This document shows positions 17,027 through 27,296 of a stretch of DNA of 63,397 nucleotides, piece by piece. The stretch comes from JBBDSJ01 sp040905025 (lineage in GTDB: Bacteria > Pseudomonadota > Gammaproteobacteria > Methylohalomonadales > Methylohalomonadaceae). The position numbers and the translations under genes were made by a program. The notes below the pieces were generated by a model. The model was not told the origin of the DNA. It was given only the letters and a program-made list of their open reading frames with translations, and made no database searches. Location of the stretch: the NCBI GenBank assembly GCA_040905025.1, contig JBBDSJ010000008.1, forward strand, positions 1 through 63,397, in the 5' to 3' direction. The stretch's first letter is position 1, and each line of letters starts with the position of its first letter.

Positions 17027-19342
17027 TTAATAACCGGTCTGATAATCTCTGGGATTATAGCCGCGGATACTTTGTTCCAGGAAGGTCGCCGTCGTTTGAC
17101 CGGTTCCGCCAAGGCCTTTCAGCTCGAACTGCAAAAAGAAGCCGCTTTGAAATTCATCATTGATATCAACGAGGAAGCGCCGGGCGATTGCGCGGACGGC
17201 CCAGCAGCAGCTTTCATATTCGACGCCAGCGAACGTATCGATGGTTTTCTTTTCCTGCAAGGCATAATTCCAGCGGCCAACCACGCCCCACTGCGGATTG
17301 ATTGGCCAGCGGAATGACACGTCGGTTTGTTCAATATTGGCAAGGCCACGGAACCCATCAGTTCTGTTCAAGGCACGTTCATCACGGCGGACACGATAGC
17401 CGAGGTTCAAGACCCGGCCTTCACCATCATTGTAAGTCAAACGGGTAGACAGTTTTTCGGTTCTGTTTTCATGCGGGTTCCATTGCAACGTGCCAACGGC
17501 TTCCCAGTTCTCGATAATGCTGGCTGCGGCCTCGGCAACAATGGTAGAGCTGCGATCCTTGACGACTGTCTGGTTCGGCAAACCGACATCCTGGTCTTCG
17601 ATAAAGAAAATCTGGCCAACACTTAAACGGGCGATTTCACGGCCTTGCTCGAAATCCATCAACCGGCTGGTGATGGCCGTGGTGACCTGGTTGGCGTCAC
17701 CAAACCGGTCCGCGCCCGAGAACCGGTTCAGGCGGAACAGTTGGCCAAAGGAAAAATCAAAGAAATTGGTATCAAAAACCGGCAGATCATCCTGATTTTC
17801 TTGTGGTACATACAGGTAAAAAATCCGTGGTTCCAGGGTCTGTTGATAGGTTTTGCCGGCAATACTCAGCTCACGATCAAAAAACAGGCCGCTATCGAGT
17901 GAGAAGAACGGCAATGTACGACTCGGGTTATCGGAAAAACCGCCACCACCATTCAGGGAATATTGCGTGAAACGTACACCGACTTTGGGTTCAATGAATG
18001 CGCTTAAAGTTCGATATGGATAACTGACGTAGGGCATGAAATCAAACCGGCCACCTTCAACATCTCCCAAAGTGCCTGGCAGAGAAGTGTCCTCACGTGT
18101 GAAATAAACGGCTTCACTCTGAAATCTGAAATTGAACTGGTTGTTGTATTCAGCGAGGCGGCTATCAAAGCGGATTTGCGGCAGGCGCTTGTAGGGAGAA
18201 AATCGTCCCGGAATGGTGCTGTCCACGGTCTGGAAATTTTGTACCCGCGCAAACAAACGCCACCAACTGCCGTTATACTGGGTTTGTGCTTGTTGTCGTA
18301 CAAAACGTGTACCACTGATGGCGAGTGAGTTGCCAAAATCCTGAAAATAGTCAATGTCACTGACCCAGTTGTAGTCAATCGACAGTCGGCCCCTGTTGCT
18401 TAAATAGGTCTGGTCATGAAAATAGCTGACGGCGCCGCGATAATCCCGGCTGCTTTTGCTGTCACTCGGCAAATATTCAACATCCAGTTCACCATCACCC
18501 TGTTCAAACAGATAACGGTATTCGCCCATCAGCATTACGCCCCGATCGGCCATCACTCGCGGTGTGAACGTGGCGTCCATTTGTGGCGCGATATTCCAGT
18601 AATAGGGAGTCTGGGTCTCGAAACCGTTGCGGCTTGAGATACCGGCGCTCGGAGAGAGAAAGCCGCTTTTACGCCGGTCATCAATCGGGAAAGACGCATA
18701 CGGTGTATAAAACACCGGCACATTTTTTATGCGCAGCACGGCATGTTTGACGACTCCCCGCCCGGTAACATAGTCGAGATCAAGTTCGCGGGCCGAGATT
18801 TTCCAGAATTCGGCTGTGGGTGAGCAGGTGGTGTAATCGGCACGCTTGAGCCGGGTGACGATGTCCGGTTTGTGGTAAATCTCATCTGCCTGGCCACGCC
18901 CGCGTGTCTCGCGCATCATGTAGCTGGCGTCATAAAACCAGTTTTCATCCGTCGCCAGTTCTATATCGGCGGTTTCACTGTTGAGGTAGGTTTGTGCATC
19001 CCAGAGCTTCACATTGCCCTTGAGTTCGACCCGTTCTTCCTGCTCGAAGTAGCGCATGTGATCGGCGGCGGCGGCATCGGTTTTGGTCGACAGCGTCACA
19101 TTACCGCGGAAGTCGGAAACCTGGCCATCGATCATGTCGGCCTCATCAGACGTCAGCTCGGTATCATCGTCACCGAGATGTGGCCCAAATGGTGGCCGTT
19201 CAGGAATCGAGAAATCTGCCGGACACAACGGCCACGGATTGGTTTCTGACGTGGCATCAGCTGGCCTAACGGTTTGCGCGTGTGCCAGCCCGGCAAACAG
19301 TAATGCGCCGGTCAGCAGGCTGAAGTATTTTGTCGGCTGCAC
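17027..19342 (-). CDS. lptD: LPS-assembly outer-membrane protein LptD
   Basis: LptD is the outer-membrane translocon that inserts LPS. The start at 19342 is a GTG; no in-frame ATG exists between it and the upstream stop. Signal peptide (LLFAGLAHAQT), an OstA-like periplasmic jellyroll (about residues 55-215) and a large beta-barrel fill 771 residues. Cysteines needed for disulfide maturation are visible: one near the N-terminus (PLCPADF) and a pair near the C-terminus (ESCCWAV). It heads lptD-surA-pdxA-rsmA. The 289 bp to the divergent efflux adaptor hold both promoters; I see no clear consensus there. Confidence 0.95.
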   Translation of the reverse strand: MQPTKYFSLLTGALLFAGLAHAQTVRPADATSETNPWPLCPADFSIPERPPFGPHLGDDDTELTSDEADMIDGQVSDFRGNVTLSTKTDAAAADHMRYFEQEERVELKGNVKLWDAQTYLNSETADIELATDENWFYDASYMMRETRGRGQADEIYHKPDIVTRLKRADYTTCSPTAEFWKISARELDLDYVTGRGVVKHAVLRIKNVPVFYTPYASFPIDDRRKSGFLSPSAGISSRNGFETQTPYYWNIAPQMDATFTPRVMADRGVMLMGEYRYLFEQGDGELDVEYLPSDSKSSRDYRGAVSYFHDQTYLSNRGRLSIDYNWVSDIDYFQDFGNSLAISGTRFVRQQAQTQYNGSWWRLFARVQNFQTVDSTIPGRFSPYKRLPQIRFDSRLAEYNNQFNFRFQSEAVYFTREDTSLPGTLGDVEGGRFDFMPYVSYPYRTLSAFIEPKVGVRFTQYSLNGGGGFSDNPSRTLPFFSLDSGLFFDRELSIAGKTYQQTLEPRIFYLYVPQENQDDLPVFDTNFFDFSFGQLFRLNRFSGADRFGDANQVTTAITSRLMDFEQGREIARLSVGQIFFIEDQDVGLPNQTVVKDRSSTIVAEAAASIIENWEAVGTLQWNPHENRTEKLSTRLTYNDGEGRVLNLGYRVRRDERALNRTDGFRGLANIEQTDVSFRWPINPQWGVVGRWNYALQEKKTIDTFAGVEYESCCWAVRAIARRFLVDINDEFQSGFFLQFELKGLGGTGQTTATFLEQSIRGYNPRDYQTGY

Positions 19343-19631
19343 TGGATTTTTATAGTCGATATTGTGTTATTGATCGTATGTTCCGGCGGCACATCCACCG
19401 ATGCGCAAGCAGGACAGACACTTGACCGTTTATGCCGATAACAGCGTTGTCCGCCGCAGGCTGGCCTGCTTGTGCTGATAATATTTGTACAGCACAGCAA
19501 CAATTCCCCAATCTGCATGGCAGCCTGCGCTAAAAATCGCATAGAATGCTTTTCTCTTCAATTGCTATTGTGCCCCGGCTCAGTATTTATCCGCAAAGTA
19601 ATGGTAACAGCGATCCCATAGAAACGTACAA

Positions 19632-20813
19632 ATGATGACACAAGCGGCCATTTCCAGACGTTGGTATTACTTTTTCGCGATTATTGCGGTGACACTGGCA
19701 TTGGCACTGGTATTAATACTGACCGGGCCGGAAACCGATGCTGATCTGCAGCCACCGCTGCCACAGCGTGTTGTCAGTGGTGAGGTCAAACGCCTGGATG
19801 TTCAGCCTGTCAGCCGGATTACCGGTGAATTGCTGCCCCGGCGTACCAGTCATCTGCACTTCGAAGTGGCCGGACAAGTTACCCGGCGGCTGATTGAGCC
19901 GGGTCAGACGGTAGCTGCTGGTGATGTCTTGTTGGCTGTTGCAGCCGGTGATTACGAGGATGCCGTTACCCAAGCCAATGCGGCGCTGGAAACTGAGCGG
20001 GCAGCGATTCTGCGGGATCGAGAATTACTTGATCTTATGCAGGATGAGCAGGAATTGCAGCGCCGTGAAGTCGAGCGGTTTGAGCGGCTCGGACGTGATT
20101 CACTGGCATCGAAATCGAGCTATGACAGTGCCATGCGGCAGTTATTGCGTCTGCAGGCGGAAACCGGGCAACTCCAATACAGTGTCGATACCGCAGCGGC
20201 ACGGCTGCGTGAACGCGAGGCCGCTGCCCGCCGCGCGCAGCGGGATCTGGCCCGGACCAAATTACAGGCACCTTATGCAGCGACTGTGGATCAGGTACTG
20301 GTAGATGCCGGTGATTATGTTGCCGCCGGTCAGGTGGCCGTGCACCTGGTGGATTTGAACGAGCTGGATCTGGTGCTGAACGTCAGCGGCGAAGTTGCAA
20401 CTGCGCTGGAGCCCGATCAGGCGGTTAATGTGCATACTGACGCGCAGGAGTTGAGCGGGCGCATAGTGGCACTGGCCGCAGTACCGGATACGCAAACACA
20501 TACCTATCGTTTACGGGTGCGGGTAGCGGCTGCCGGCCTGTATCCGGGTCAGCTGGCAACCGCCGAGTTGCCGGGCCGGTTCGTCCCGGGAGCGCAAGTA
20601 GTGCCAGCCGGGGCAGTTTTGCACGAAGCCGGTCAGGCGTTTGTTTTCGAGATTCTTGAAAACCAGCTGCAGCGCCGGGAAATTGAATTGCTGCGGCGTC
20701 TCAACAACGCCTGGATTATAAAAGGCATTGAGCCGGGAGTCAGGATTGTCATACAGGATGTTGCTGTACTAGCCGATGGGCAGACTGTATCAGTTGACAC
20801 GGGCACTGATTAA
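19632..20813 (+). CDS. RND efflux periplasmic adaptor (HlyD/AcrA family)
   Basis: This membrane fusion protein links an RND pump to an outer-membrane channel. An N-terminal membrane anchor (about residues 10-30) is followed by the lipoyl half-motif LHFEVAGQVTRRLIEPGQTV, a coiled-coil hairpin (about 105-195), the second lipoyl half ARTKLQAPYAATVDQVLVDAG, a barrel domain and the membrane-proximal domain. The length of 393 is normal. It lies 14 bases before the pump. No TolC gene is adjacent, so the channel must come from elsewhere. Confidence 0.93.
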   Translation: MMTQAAISRRWYYFFAIIAVTLALALVLILTGPETDADLQPPLPQRVVSGEVKRLDVQPVSRITGELLPRRTSHLHFEVAGQVTRRLIEPGQTVAAGDVLLAVAAGDYEDAVTQANAALETERAAILRDRELLDLMQDEQELQRREVERFERLGRDSLASKSSYDSAMRQLLRLQAETGQLQYSVDTAAARLREREAAARRAQRDLARTKLQAPYAATVDQVLVDAGDYVAAGQVAVHLVDLNELDLVLNVSGEVATALEPDQAVNVHTDAQELSGRIVALAAVPDTQTHTYRLRVRVAAAGLYPGQLATAELPGRFVPGAQVVPAGAVLHEAGQAFVFEILENQLQRREIELLRRLNNAWIIKGIEPGVRIVIQDVAVLADGQTVSVDTGTD

Positions 20814-20827
20814 CCGCGTCTCCTGCC

Positions 20828-23800
20828 ATGCCCATTATCCGCTTTTCGATTGATAACCCGCTGCTGGTCAATCTCACACTGTTGATCATTCTGGTAATGG
20901 GTGTGCTGGCATGGCGCGCCATGCCGCAGGAGTTGTTCCCGGTAATCCAGCTCGATATGGCCTCGATCCAGACCAGTTTCGACGGTGCGTCGCCGGCAGA
21001 AGTTGAGCAGCAAGTAACCGTGGCCATAGAAGAGGAATTCAAGGAAAACGAGGATATTGATTATCTGGCCTCGACCAGCAGCGAAGGTGTTTCCAATATA
21101 TACATCAAGCTCAAGGCTGGTGCCCGGGTTGATGACTTTATGCGGGATGCGCGCACAGTACTGGATCGCATCACCGAGTTACCGGAGTTGGCGGAAGAAC
21201 CTGAACTGACCCGCATCCGGGCACGCTTCCCGGTGATCAGTCTGAGTCTCTATGGCGACCTCTCCGAAGCAGCATTATTTGATGAAGCAGAAAGCGTCCG
21301 CCGGCAAATGATGAAATTGCCGGGCGTGGCCAGTGTTGTGGTCACAGGCGATCGGGAATGGGAAATCTGGACAGTTGTCGACCCGCATGTGCTTGCGGCT
21401 CGCAAGGTATCATTACAGCAGGTGATTGACGCATTGGCTGCAAATTTGCGCGATCAACCCGGCGGCAGTATCAAGTCAGTTGAAGGTGATATTCGCCTGC
21501 GTGGTCTGGGTGTCGTGCCCGCTCCGGAGGCAATTGAGCAGATTGTTATTCGCGGTGATGCAAATACCGGGCTGTTACGCATCGGTGATATCGCCCGGGT
21601 TGAACGTCGTTTTGAAGAGCCGCAAACCTATGCCCGCCTGAACGGTGCGCCATCAGTCAATCTTACTGTGACCAAAACAGCCGAGGCATCGACTATCGCG
21701 GTAGCGGATGATGTCAAGGCATTATCTGAACAATTGCGTGCCAGTCTGCCCGCCAGCATTTCTGTCGGTTATCACACCGACATGTCTGAATATGTGAAGT
21801 CACGTCTGAACACGGTCAAATCATCGGGTCTGATCGGTCTGGTGCTGGTGTTGCTGGCATTATATTTATTGCTGAACTTCCGTACTGCAGCAGTGACTGC
21901 GTTTGGCATACCGGTATCATTTCTGATAGCCCTTATTCTGCTGTATGTGCTCGGCTACAGCATCAATATGGTGTCATTGTTTGCGTTTCTGATCGTGCTG
22001 GGCATGATTGTCGATGACGCCATTATTGTGACTGAAAATGTTTACCGGCATATCGAGGCCGGTATGCCGCCGGAACAGGCAGCAGTGCAGGGGACACGCG
22101 AAGTATTCTGGCCAGTGGTTGTGGCTACGGCGACAACCATCGCGGCGTTTTTACCAATGTTTGCTATTGGCAGTACGCTCGGTGCCTTCATTGAAGTGAT
22201 TCCGGTCGTGGTGGCTTGTGCTTTGCTTGGCTCCTTGTGGGAGGCATTCATGGTGTTGCCCACACATGCCGCATATATTCTGAAGAAGAGCCCGCCATCA
22301 CAAAACCCGCGTCGACTCGATTGGCAACGCTGGCTGCAGCGTTATACACGGTTGTTGTCGTGGTCGGTCGCGAACCGTTACCTGGTGCTGACGGCAAGCG
22401 GCGGTGTATTGGCAGTGAGTCTGGTGTATGCACAAACACGGTTGCCATTTGAAATGTTCGGTAATGTCGAAATCGGCCAGTTCTATGTCAATATCGAAAC
22501 ACCGAACACTTACAGCCTGCAGGCGACACTGGATCTGGCCGAGCGGCTGGAAGATGAAGTCCTGGAGATACTTGACCCGGAGACTGAATTGAAAACCATG
22601 TTGACCAATGTCGGCATGGGTATGATTGATTTCAACCGTACCCGAGTCGGTTCAAATCAGTTGCAATTAATTATTGATCTGAAAAAGCCACAGCCGGAAG
22701 GCTTTATTGAAAACTGGATATCGCCGCTGGTAAATTTCAACAGCGATGATTTTGGTCCGCGTGAGCGTGCTGCCGATGACATCATCAATCAGGTACGTGA
22801 ACGCCTGAGCCGGATCGCAGGTGTTGAACGCCTCAGTATCATGAAACCGGATGCAGGACCTGCCGGTGATGACATAGAAATCGGTGTTGTCAGTAACAGT
22901 ATCTCTATACTTGATGAAACCGCCGATGAAATTACTGACTATTTGCGCCAGCTTCCCGGCGTTTATGACGTACAGCATGATCAGGAGCCGGGCAAGCTCG
23001 AATACCGGTATGTACTGAATGAAAGTGGCCAGCGTCTCGGTCTGACCCAGTCACAGATTGCTACCGCCGTGCGCAGCGGTTACCTTGGTTTCGAGGCGGT
23101 TTATGTGACCTGGCGTGATCAACGTATACCCGTGCGGGTTATTTACCCGGAAGCTGTGCGTGAACAGTCGCAAAGTTTGACAAATTTGCCCATCGTAACT
23201 GATAGCGGCGTGGTTTATCTAGAGGATGTTGCTGATATTGAGTTGCGCCGGGATTTAAATGATATCCGTCGGCGTGATGGTCAACGTATGGCAAAATTAA
23301 CCGCGGCTGTCGATAGCCAGATCACGACAGCATTGAAAGTGACGGAACAAGTGAATAAAGAGTTCAGCCCGGCAACAGATGCGCCTTACAGTTTGCTGTT
23401 TCTGGGCGAGAAAAAAGATGCCGAAGATTCATTCAAGGGAATGAACACAGCCTTGCTGATTGCACTGGTATTGATTTTCTTCATGCTGACAGCATTGTTC
23501 AAATCGATGCTGGATCCGTTGGTTATCATACTCACAATTCCATTTGGTTTCGTCGGGGTTGTGTTCGGGCACGCGCTGTTTGGTTACCATCTGCAGTTTC
23601 TGTCAGCTGTTGGCATGCTCGCACTGACCGGTATTATTGTGAACGACTCCCTGATCCTGGTGAAATTCATCAAGGACTTGCGCGCTGCGGGAAGCGAGCG
23701 AATGGCTGCCGTTATTGAAGCTGGACGTGTGCGGGCCCGGCCTATATTGCTGACGACGATTACCACATTTCTGGGAGTCTCACCGTTAATCTTTTTTGCA

Positions 23801-23965
23801 ACCGGACAGACCGCATTCCTGTCGCCGATGGCAGTAAGTCTTGGTTTCGGTTTGTTATTTGCCACGCTATTGATATTGCTGGTTTTGCCAAGCATGTATC
23901 TGATTTTCGATGATCTGCGTAATATGGTAATGACACGCCTTAAACCGCAGCCGCCGCATCAATAA
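20828..23965 (+). CDS. RND family efflux transporter permease (AcrB-like)
   Basis: This inner-membrane proton-driven pump has 1045 residues with the classic layout: TM1 near residues 12-30, a large periplasmic loop, TM2-6 (330-480), a second loop and TM8-12 (850-1025). The proton-relay aspartates are in LGMIVDDAIIVTENVYRH. The first helix region (FSIDNPLLVNLTLLIILVMG) resembles the multidrug (HAE) branch. Substrate cannot be told from sequence. It forms an operon with the adaptor; the SDR gene follows after 40 bases. Confidence 0.94.
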   Translation: MPIIRFSIDNPLLVNLTLLIILVMGVLAWRAMPQELFPVIQLDMASIQTSFDGASPAEVEQQVTVAIEEEFKENEDIDYLASTSSEGVSNIYIKLKAGARVDDFMRDARTVLDRITELPELAEEPELTRIRARFPVISLSLYGDLSEAALFDEAESVRRQMMKLPGVASVVVTGDREWEIWTVVDPHVLAARKVSLQQVIDALAANLRDQPGGSIKSVEGDIRLRGLGVVPAPEAIEQIVIRGDANTGLLRIGDIARVERRFEEPQTYARLNGAPSVNLTVTKTAEASTIAVADDVKALSEQLRASLPASISVGYHTDMSEYVKSRLNTVKSSGLIGLVLVLLALYLLLNFRTAAVTAFGIPVSFLIALILLYVLGYSINMVSLFAFLIVLGMIVDDAIIVTENVYRHIEAGMPPEQAAVQGTREVFWPVVVATATTIAAFLPMFAIGSTLGAFIEVIPVVVACALLGSLWEAFMVLPTHAAYILKKSPPSQNPRRLDWQRWLQRYTRLLSWSVANRYLVLTASGGVLAVSLVYAQTRLPFEMFGNVEIGQFYVNIETPNTYSLQATLDLAERLEDEVLEILDPETELKTMLTNVGMGMIDFNRTRVGSNQLQLIIDLKKPQPEGFIENWISPLVNFNSDDFGPRERAADDIINQVRERLSRIAGVERLSIMKPDAGPAGDDIEIGVVSNSISILDETADEITDYLRQLPGVYDVQHDQEPGKLEYRYVLNESGQRLGLTQSQIATAVRSGYLGFEAVYVTWRDQRIPVRVIYPEAVREQSQSLTNLPIVTDSGVVYLEDVADIELRRDLNDIRRRDGQRMAKLTAAVDSQITTALKVTEQVNKEFSPATDAPYSLLFLGEKKDAEDSFKGMNTALLIALVLIFFMLTALFKSMLDPLVIILTIPFGFVGVVFGHALFGYHLQFLSAVGMLALTGIIVNDSLILVKFIKDLRAAGSERMAAVIEAGRVRARPILLTTITTFLGVSPLIFFATGQTAFLSPMAVSLGFGLLFATLLILLVLPSMYLIFDDLRNMVMTRLKPQPPHQ

Positions 23966-24005
23966 TCGGGCTGTATAATCAGGATCGCATAACAAAGGTT
24001 CAATA

Positions 24006-24896
24006 ATGACAACAAGTTCTCCAGCCCAAAAAAGCAGTATCCTTATCAGTGGCTGTTCAAGCGGCATTGGCCGTTGCGTGGCGCTTGGATTACATGAACG
24101 CGGCTATCAGGTCTTTGCGGGTGTGCGTAAATCTGCGGATCGCGCCGCACTCGAAGCCGCGGGTATGCAAACCGTGCAACTGGATCTGGATAATTCCGCC
24201 TCGATCCGGAATGCTGTAGCTGAAGTTATGGAACAAACAGACGGCCGCCTTGATGCGCTGTTTAATAATGGCGCGTTTGGTCAGCCCGGCGCGGTTGAAG
24301 ATTTGTCGCGGCAGGCACTGCGTGAACAGTTTGAAACCAACCTGTTTGGAACGCATGAACTGACTTGTGCGGTGCTACCGGTTATGCGCCGCCAGGGCCA
24401 TGGCCGGATTATCCAGAACAGTTCGGTATTGGGATTTGTCGCACTCAAATATCGCGGCGCGTATATTTCCAGCAAGTTTGCGCTGGAAGGATTGACCGAT
24501 ACGCTGCGGCTGGAGCTGGCAGACGCTGATATTCAGATCAGCCTGATTGAACCGGGGCCGATCAGCAGTGATTTTCGTGCCAATGCCCTGCGGGCTTTCC
24601 GCCGGCATATTGACACAGGGTCAAGTGCACATCGTGAAATTTATAAATCAGTGCTGGCGCGTCTGGAGAGCAGGGAATCGGAAGTTGTGCCGTTTACGCT
24701 GGGCGCAGACGCGGTACTTGGCAAGGTTATTCATGCGCTGGAGAGCCGGCATGCAAAACCGCGCTACTATGTTACGCAGCCCACCTATATGTTTGGTTTT
24801 TTAAAGCGTGTATTGCCTGTCCGGATCATGGACTGGCTGTTGATAAAAGCCTCCGGAGCCGAAAACGCAGCCAGTTATAAATATCCTGTCTTATGA
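24006..24896 (+). CDS. short-chain dehydrogenase/reductase (SDR) family protein
   Basis: A classical SDR of 296 residues. The cofactor site is ISGCSSGIGRCVAL near residue 15; NNGAFG replaces the usual NNAG; the catalytic Ser is in NSSVLGFVALKYRGAYISSK and Tyr-Lys in YISSK. The C-terminal extension with a hydrophobic stretch (YMFGFLKRVLPVRIMDWLL) suggests lipid or membrane-associated substrates. Its end overlaps the next start by four bases (ATGA), so it is translationally coupled to the DUF2254 gene. Confidence 0.92.
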   Translation: MTTSSPAQKSSILISGCSSGIGRCVALGLHERGYQVFAGVRKSADRAALEAAGMQTVQLDLDNSASIRNAVAEVMEQTDGRLDALFNNGAFGQPGAVEDLSRQALREQFETNLFGTHELTCAVLPVMRRQGHGRIIQNSSVLGFVALKYRGAYISSKFALEGLTDTLRLELADADIQISLIEPGPISSDFRANALRAFRRHIDTGSSAHREIYKSVLARLESRESEVVPFTLGADAVLGKVIHALESRHAKPRYYVTQPTYMFGFLKRVLPVRIMDWLLIKASGAENAASYKYPVL

Positions 24897-26188
24897 AACT
24901 GATACTACTCTCATTATGGCGTAGCCAGCGTCAAAGTTACTGGTTCATTCCGGGGCTCATGTCATTACTTGCCGCCGGTCTTGTCATCGGTATGCTCTGG
25001 CTGGATGCCTTTCTGGTTCAGTTGGGTTACAGCAACGCCAGTCTGTTACCAATCAATGACGCGCATGGTGCGCGTACGATGTTGTCAACAATAGCCGGTT
25101 CCTCGATCACGGTCGCCGGTGTCGTTTTCTCGATTACCATCTCGGTACTGGCAAATGCGAGTTCGCAATTCGGCCCCCGGCTGTTACCCAATTTCATGAA
25201 CAAGAAAGGTACCCAGTTCGTGATGGGTGGCTTCCTCGGCACATTCATTTACAGTCTGTTATTGCTGTCACAAATACAGTCAGGCAGTGAAGAATACGCG
25301 ATGCCGCAGTACGCGTTGTTACTTGGGTTGTTGCTCGGTATCAGCAGTTTCGTCCTGCTGATCTATTTCATTCATCATGTGGCAATGTTTCTGCATGTGC
25401 CACGGATACTGAATGACGTCTATATCGATCTCAGGAACACACTGGAAGATTGTTTTCCGGACAAGGATTCTGATGTGGAAATGCCGCAGGACGTTCCGGA
25501 TTCCGGCGAACATAAGACCGGTATCATGGCTGAACGGCCCGGTTATCTGCAGGCCATTGACTATGACGAATTACTGGCCATTGCGACGCGCACGGATATA
25601 TGCCTGGAAGTGAAGGTATTGCCCGGTGTCTTTTTGCTGCCGCATCATGTGCTGGTCAGTTTCAGTGCACATCAGCTTGTTGATGAGAACACGCGTGCAC
25701 AGATTCGCACCACTTTTCTGCTGGGGGATGAGCGTACATCATTCCAGGACCCCGAATTTGCTGTTGACCAGATCGCCGAAATTGCAATTCGTGCATTATC
25801 TCCGGGCATCAATGATCCGTTTACAGCCATTAACTGTATCGACAAGCTGGCTGCGGCCGCTGCCTTCCTGGCTGAACGCAGGGCAGCAGCAGTCTGCCTG
25901 TATGACGCTGGTAAAAAGTTGCGTTTACAGAGAACTTTTTATGACTATGCAGGCATTCTCAACAAAGCTTTTCATCCCGTGCGCCAGCATGCTGCCGGTA
26001 CGCATATAATTTATGTGAGATTGCTCAACGTGATGGAGAAACTGGCGGAATTGTCCTTGCCGCAGACCTATCGTATTACGCTGAACGACATTGCCCGGAT
26101 AACTTATGAAGATGCCATGCACCAGGTTGAGTCCGCAGCGGACAAGGAGGAACTCGAGAAACGGTTTGCCGGATTCGGCAGGGCGTGA
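24893..26188 (+). CDS. DUF2254 family membrane protein
   Basis: The 431-residue protein has four hydrophobic segments in the first 170 residues, then a soluble C-terminal domain. The segments GARTMLSTIAGSSITVAGVVFSI and ALSPGINDPFTAINCID are characteristic of DUF2254, whose function is unknown. It overlaps the SDR stop by four bases and converges with the diguanylate cyclase, 24 bases apart. The coupling suggests the SDR and this protein act together at the inner membrane. Confidence 0.9.
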   Translation: MKLILLSLWRSQRQSYWFIPGLMSLLAAGLVIGMLWLDAFLVQLGYSNASLLPINDAHGARTMLSTIAGSSITVAGVVFSITISVLANASSQFGPRLLPNFMNKKGTQFVMGGFLGTFIYSLLLLSQIQSGSEEYAMPQYALLLGLLLGISSFVLLIYFIHHVAMFLHVPRILNDVYIDLRNTLEDCFPDKDSDVEMPQDVPDSGEHKTGIMAERPGYLQAIDYDELLAIATRTDICLEVKVLPGVFLLPHHVLVSFSAHQLVDENTRAQIRTTFLLGDERTSFQDPEFAVDQIAEIAIRALSPGINDPFTAINCIDKLAAAAAFLAERRAAAVCLYDAGKKLRLQRTFYDYAGILNKAFHPVRQHAAGTHIIYVRLLNVMEKLAELSLPQTYRITLNDIARITYEDAMHQVESAADKEELEKRFAGFGRA

Positions 26189-26212
26189 CCTGACCCGGCC
26201 AGTTTCACCGGA

Positions 26213-27217
26213 TCAAACGATTTTTGCGCTATCCTTACGCATAAATTTTTCTGCATACATCATTTTGTCGGCTTCTTCCAGCGCCAGCTTCATGGAAATG
26301 TTGCCGTGTTTTGCCGCCCAGCCGACTGATGCCTTGATGCCGGCATTCGCAAAAGCCTGACGCAGGCGTCCGGCCATTTTTTCCGCCTGTTCAGGCGTAG
26401 ATTCAACAGTCAGTATGGCGAATTCGTCACCACCAAGACGGGCAACAATATCACTGCCCCGGCTTTCTTCTCTCACAACGTTGGCGGCAGATTGTAATAA
26501 TTCATCTCCGACCTGATGTCCCCGGGTATCGTTGATCTCTTTCAATTCATCCAGATCAATAATCATAATCCCGGCAGGACTGCCATAACGATAGCAACGC
26601 TGTTCTTCACGCCGGATTAGATTTTCCCAGCCACGGCGATTATAGACGCGTGTCAGTTCATCCACCATCGATTCGGCTTCAATGCGCTCACGCAGACGCT
26701 GTTCCCGTTCAAACTGGATTTCCAGTTCCAGCACAGTGCCGATGCTGCGCGCCATTAGATGAATCAATGGCATGCAGGTTTCAATATTTTCAGATTTTGT
26801 CTCCGGATCTACGGCGCAAAGCGTACCAAATAATGTGCCATCGGCGCGCATGATGGGTACACCTATATACGCGCCAATCGGTATCTTGCTGTTAATCGGC
26901 GCGTCGACATATTCGGGCACCCGGGTTACATCCGGAACAATTTGCGGGCCCTTGCCGGCGACCATGCGGTAGCAGTAGCTGTCCTGCCATTTAAATACCT
27001 TGCCGTCAGTCACGCGTGCTTCCTGATCGCGCGCGTACAATACAATCCAGTCGTCGCCTTCGGTGCGGGTAATCATCCAGAGCCGGAAATCCAGTTGACT
27101 GTTCAGATATTCAAGTACTGCACGACACAAATCATCGACATTGCTATACGGCAGCAATCCGGCAATGTCTGCTTTCAACAGCTTTTTAAATACCGGGGGT
27201 AGTGTGGTTTCTGGCAT
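26213..27217 (-). CDS. diguanylate cyclase (GAF-GGDEF)
   Basis: A soluble sensor-cyclase of 334 residues: a GAF domain (about 25-165, with GAYIGVPIMRADGTLFGTLCAVD) joined by a coiled coil to a GGDEF domain (about 175-330). The active site RLGGDEFAIL is intact. RGSD five residues before it is the inhibitory I-site, so product inhibition is expected. It makes cyclic di-GMP. It is expressed alone on the minus strand. Confidence 0.93.
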   Translation of the reverse strand: MPETTLPPVFKKLLKADIAGLLPYSNVDDLCRAVLEYLNSQLDFRLWMITRTEGDDWIVLYARDQEARVTDGKVFKWQDSYCYRMVAGKGPQIVPDVTRVPEYVDAPINSKIPIGAYIGVPIMRADGTLFGTLCAVDPETKSENIETCMPLIHLMARSIGTVLELEIQFEREQRLRERIEAESMVDELTRVYNRRGWENLIRREEQRCYRYGSPAGIMIIDLDELKEINDTRGHQVGDELLQSAANVVREESRGSDIVARLGGDEFAILTVESTPEQAEKMAGRLRQAFANAGIKASVGWAAKHGNISMKLALEEADKMMYAEKFMRKDSAKIV

Positions 27218-27296
27218 TGCGTGTTAATAGTGATGGACTGTTGCTGGCGTTAAAAGTTAAGACTGCCATATCGAGACAAAGGTTGCAGGATGAGTG

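Noticed and set aside
19355..19384. Possible sigma-E promoter before lptD (GGAACAT ... TCGAC on the minus strand)
   Set aside because: The spacer of 18 is too long and the -10 part is poor; not convincing without start mapping.
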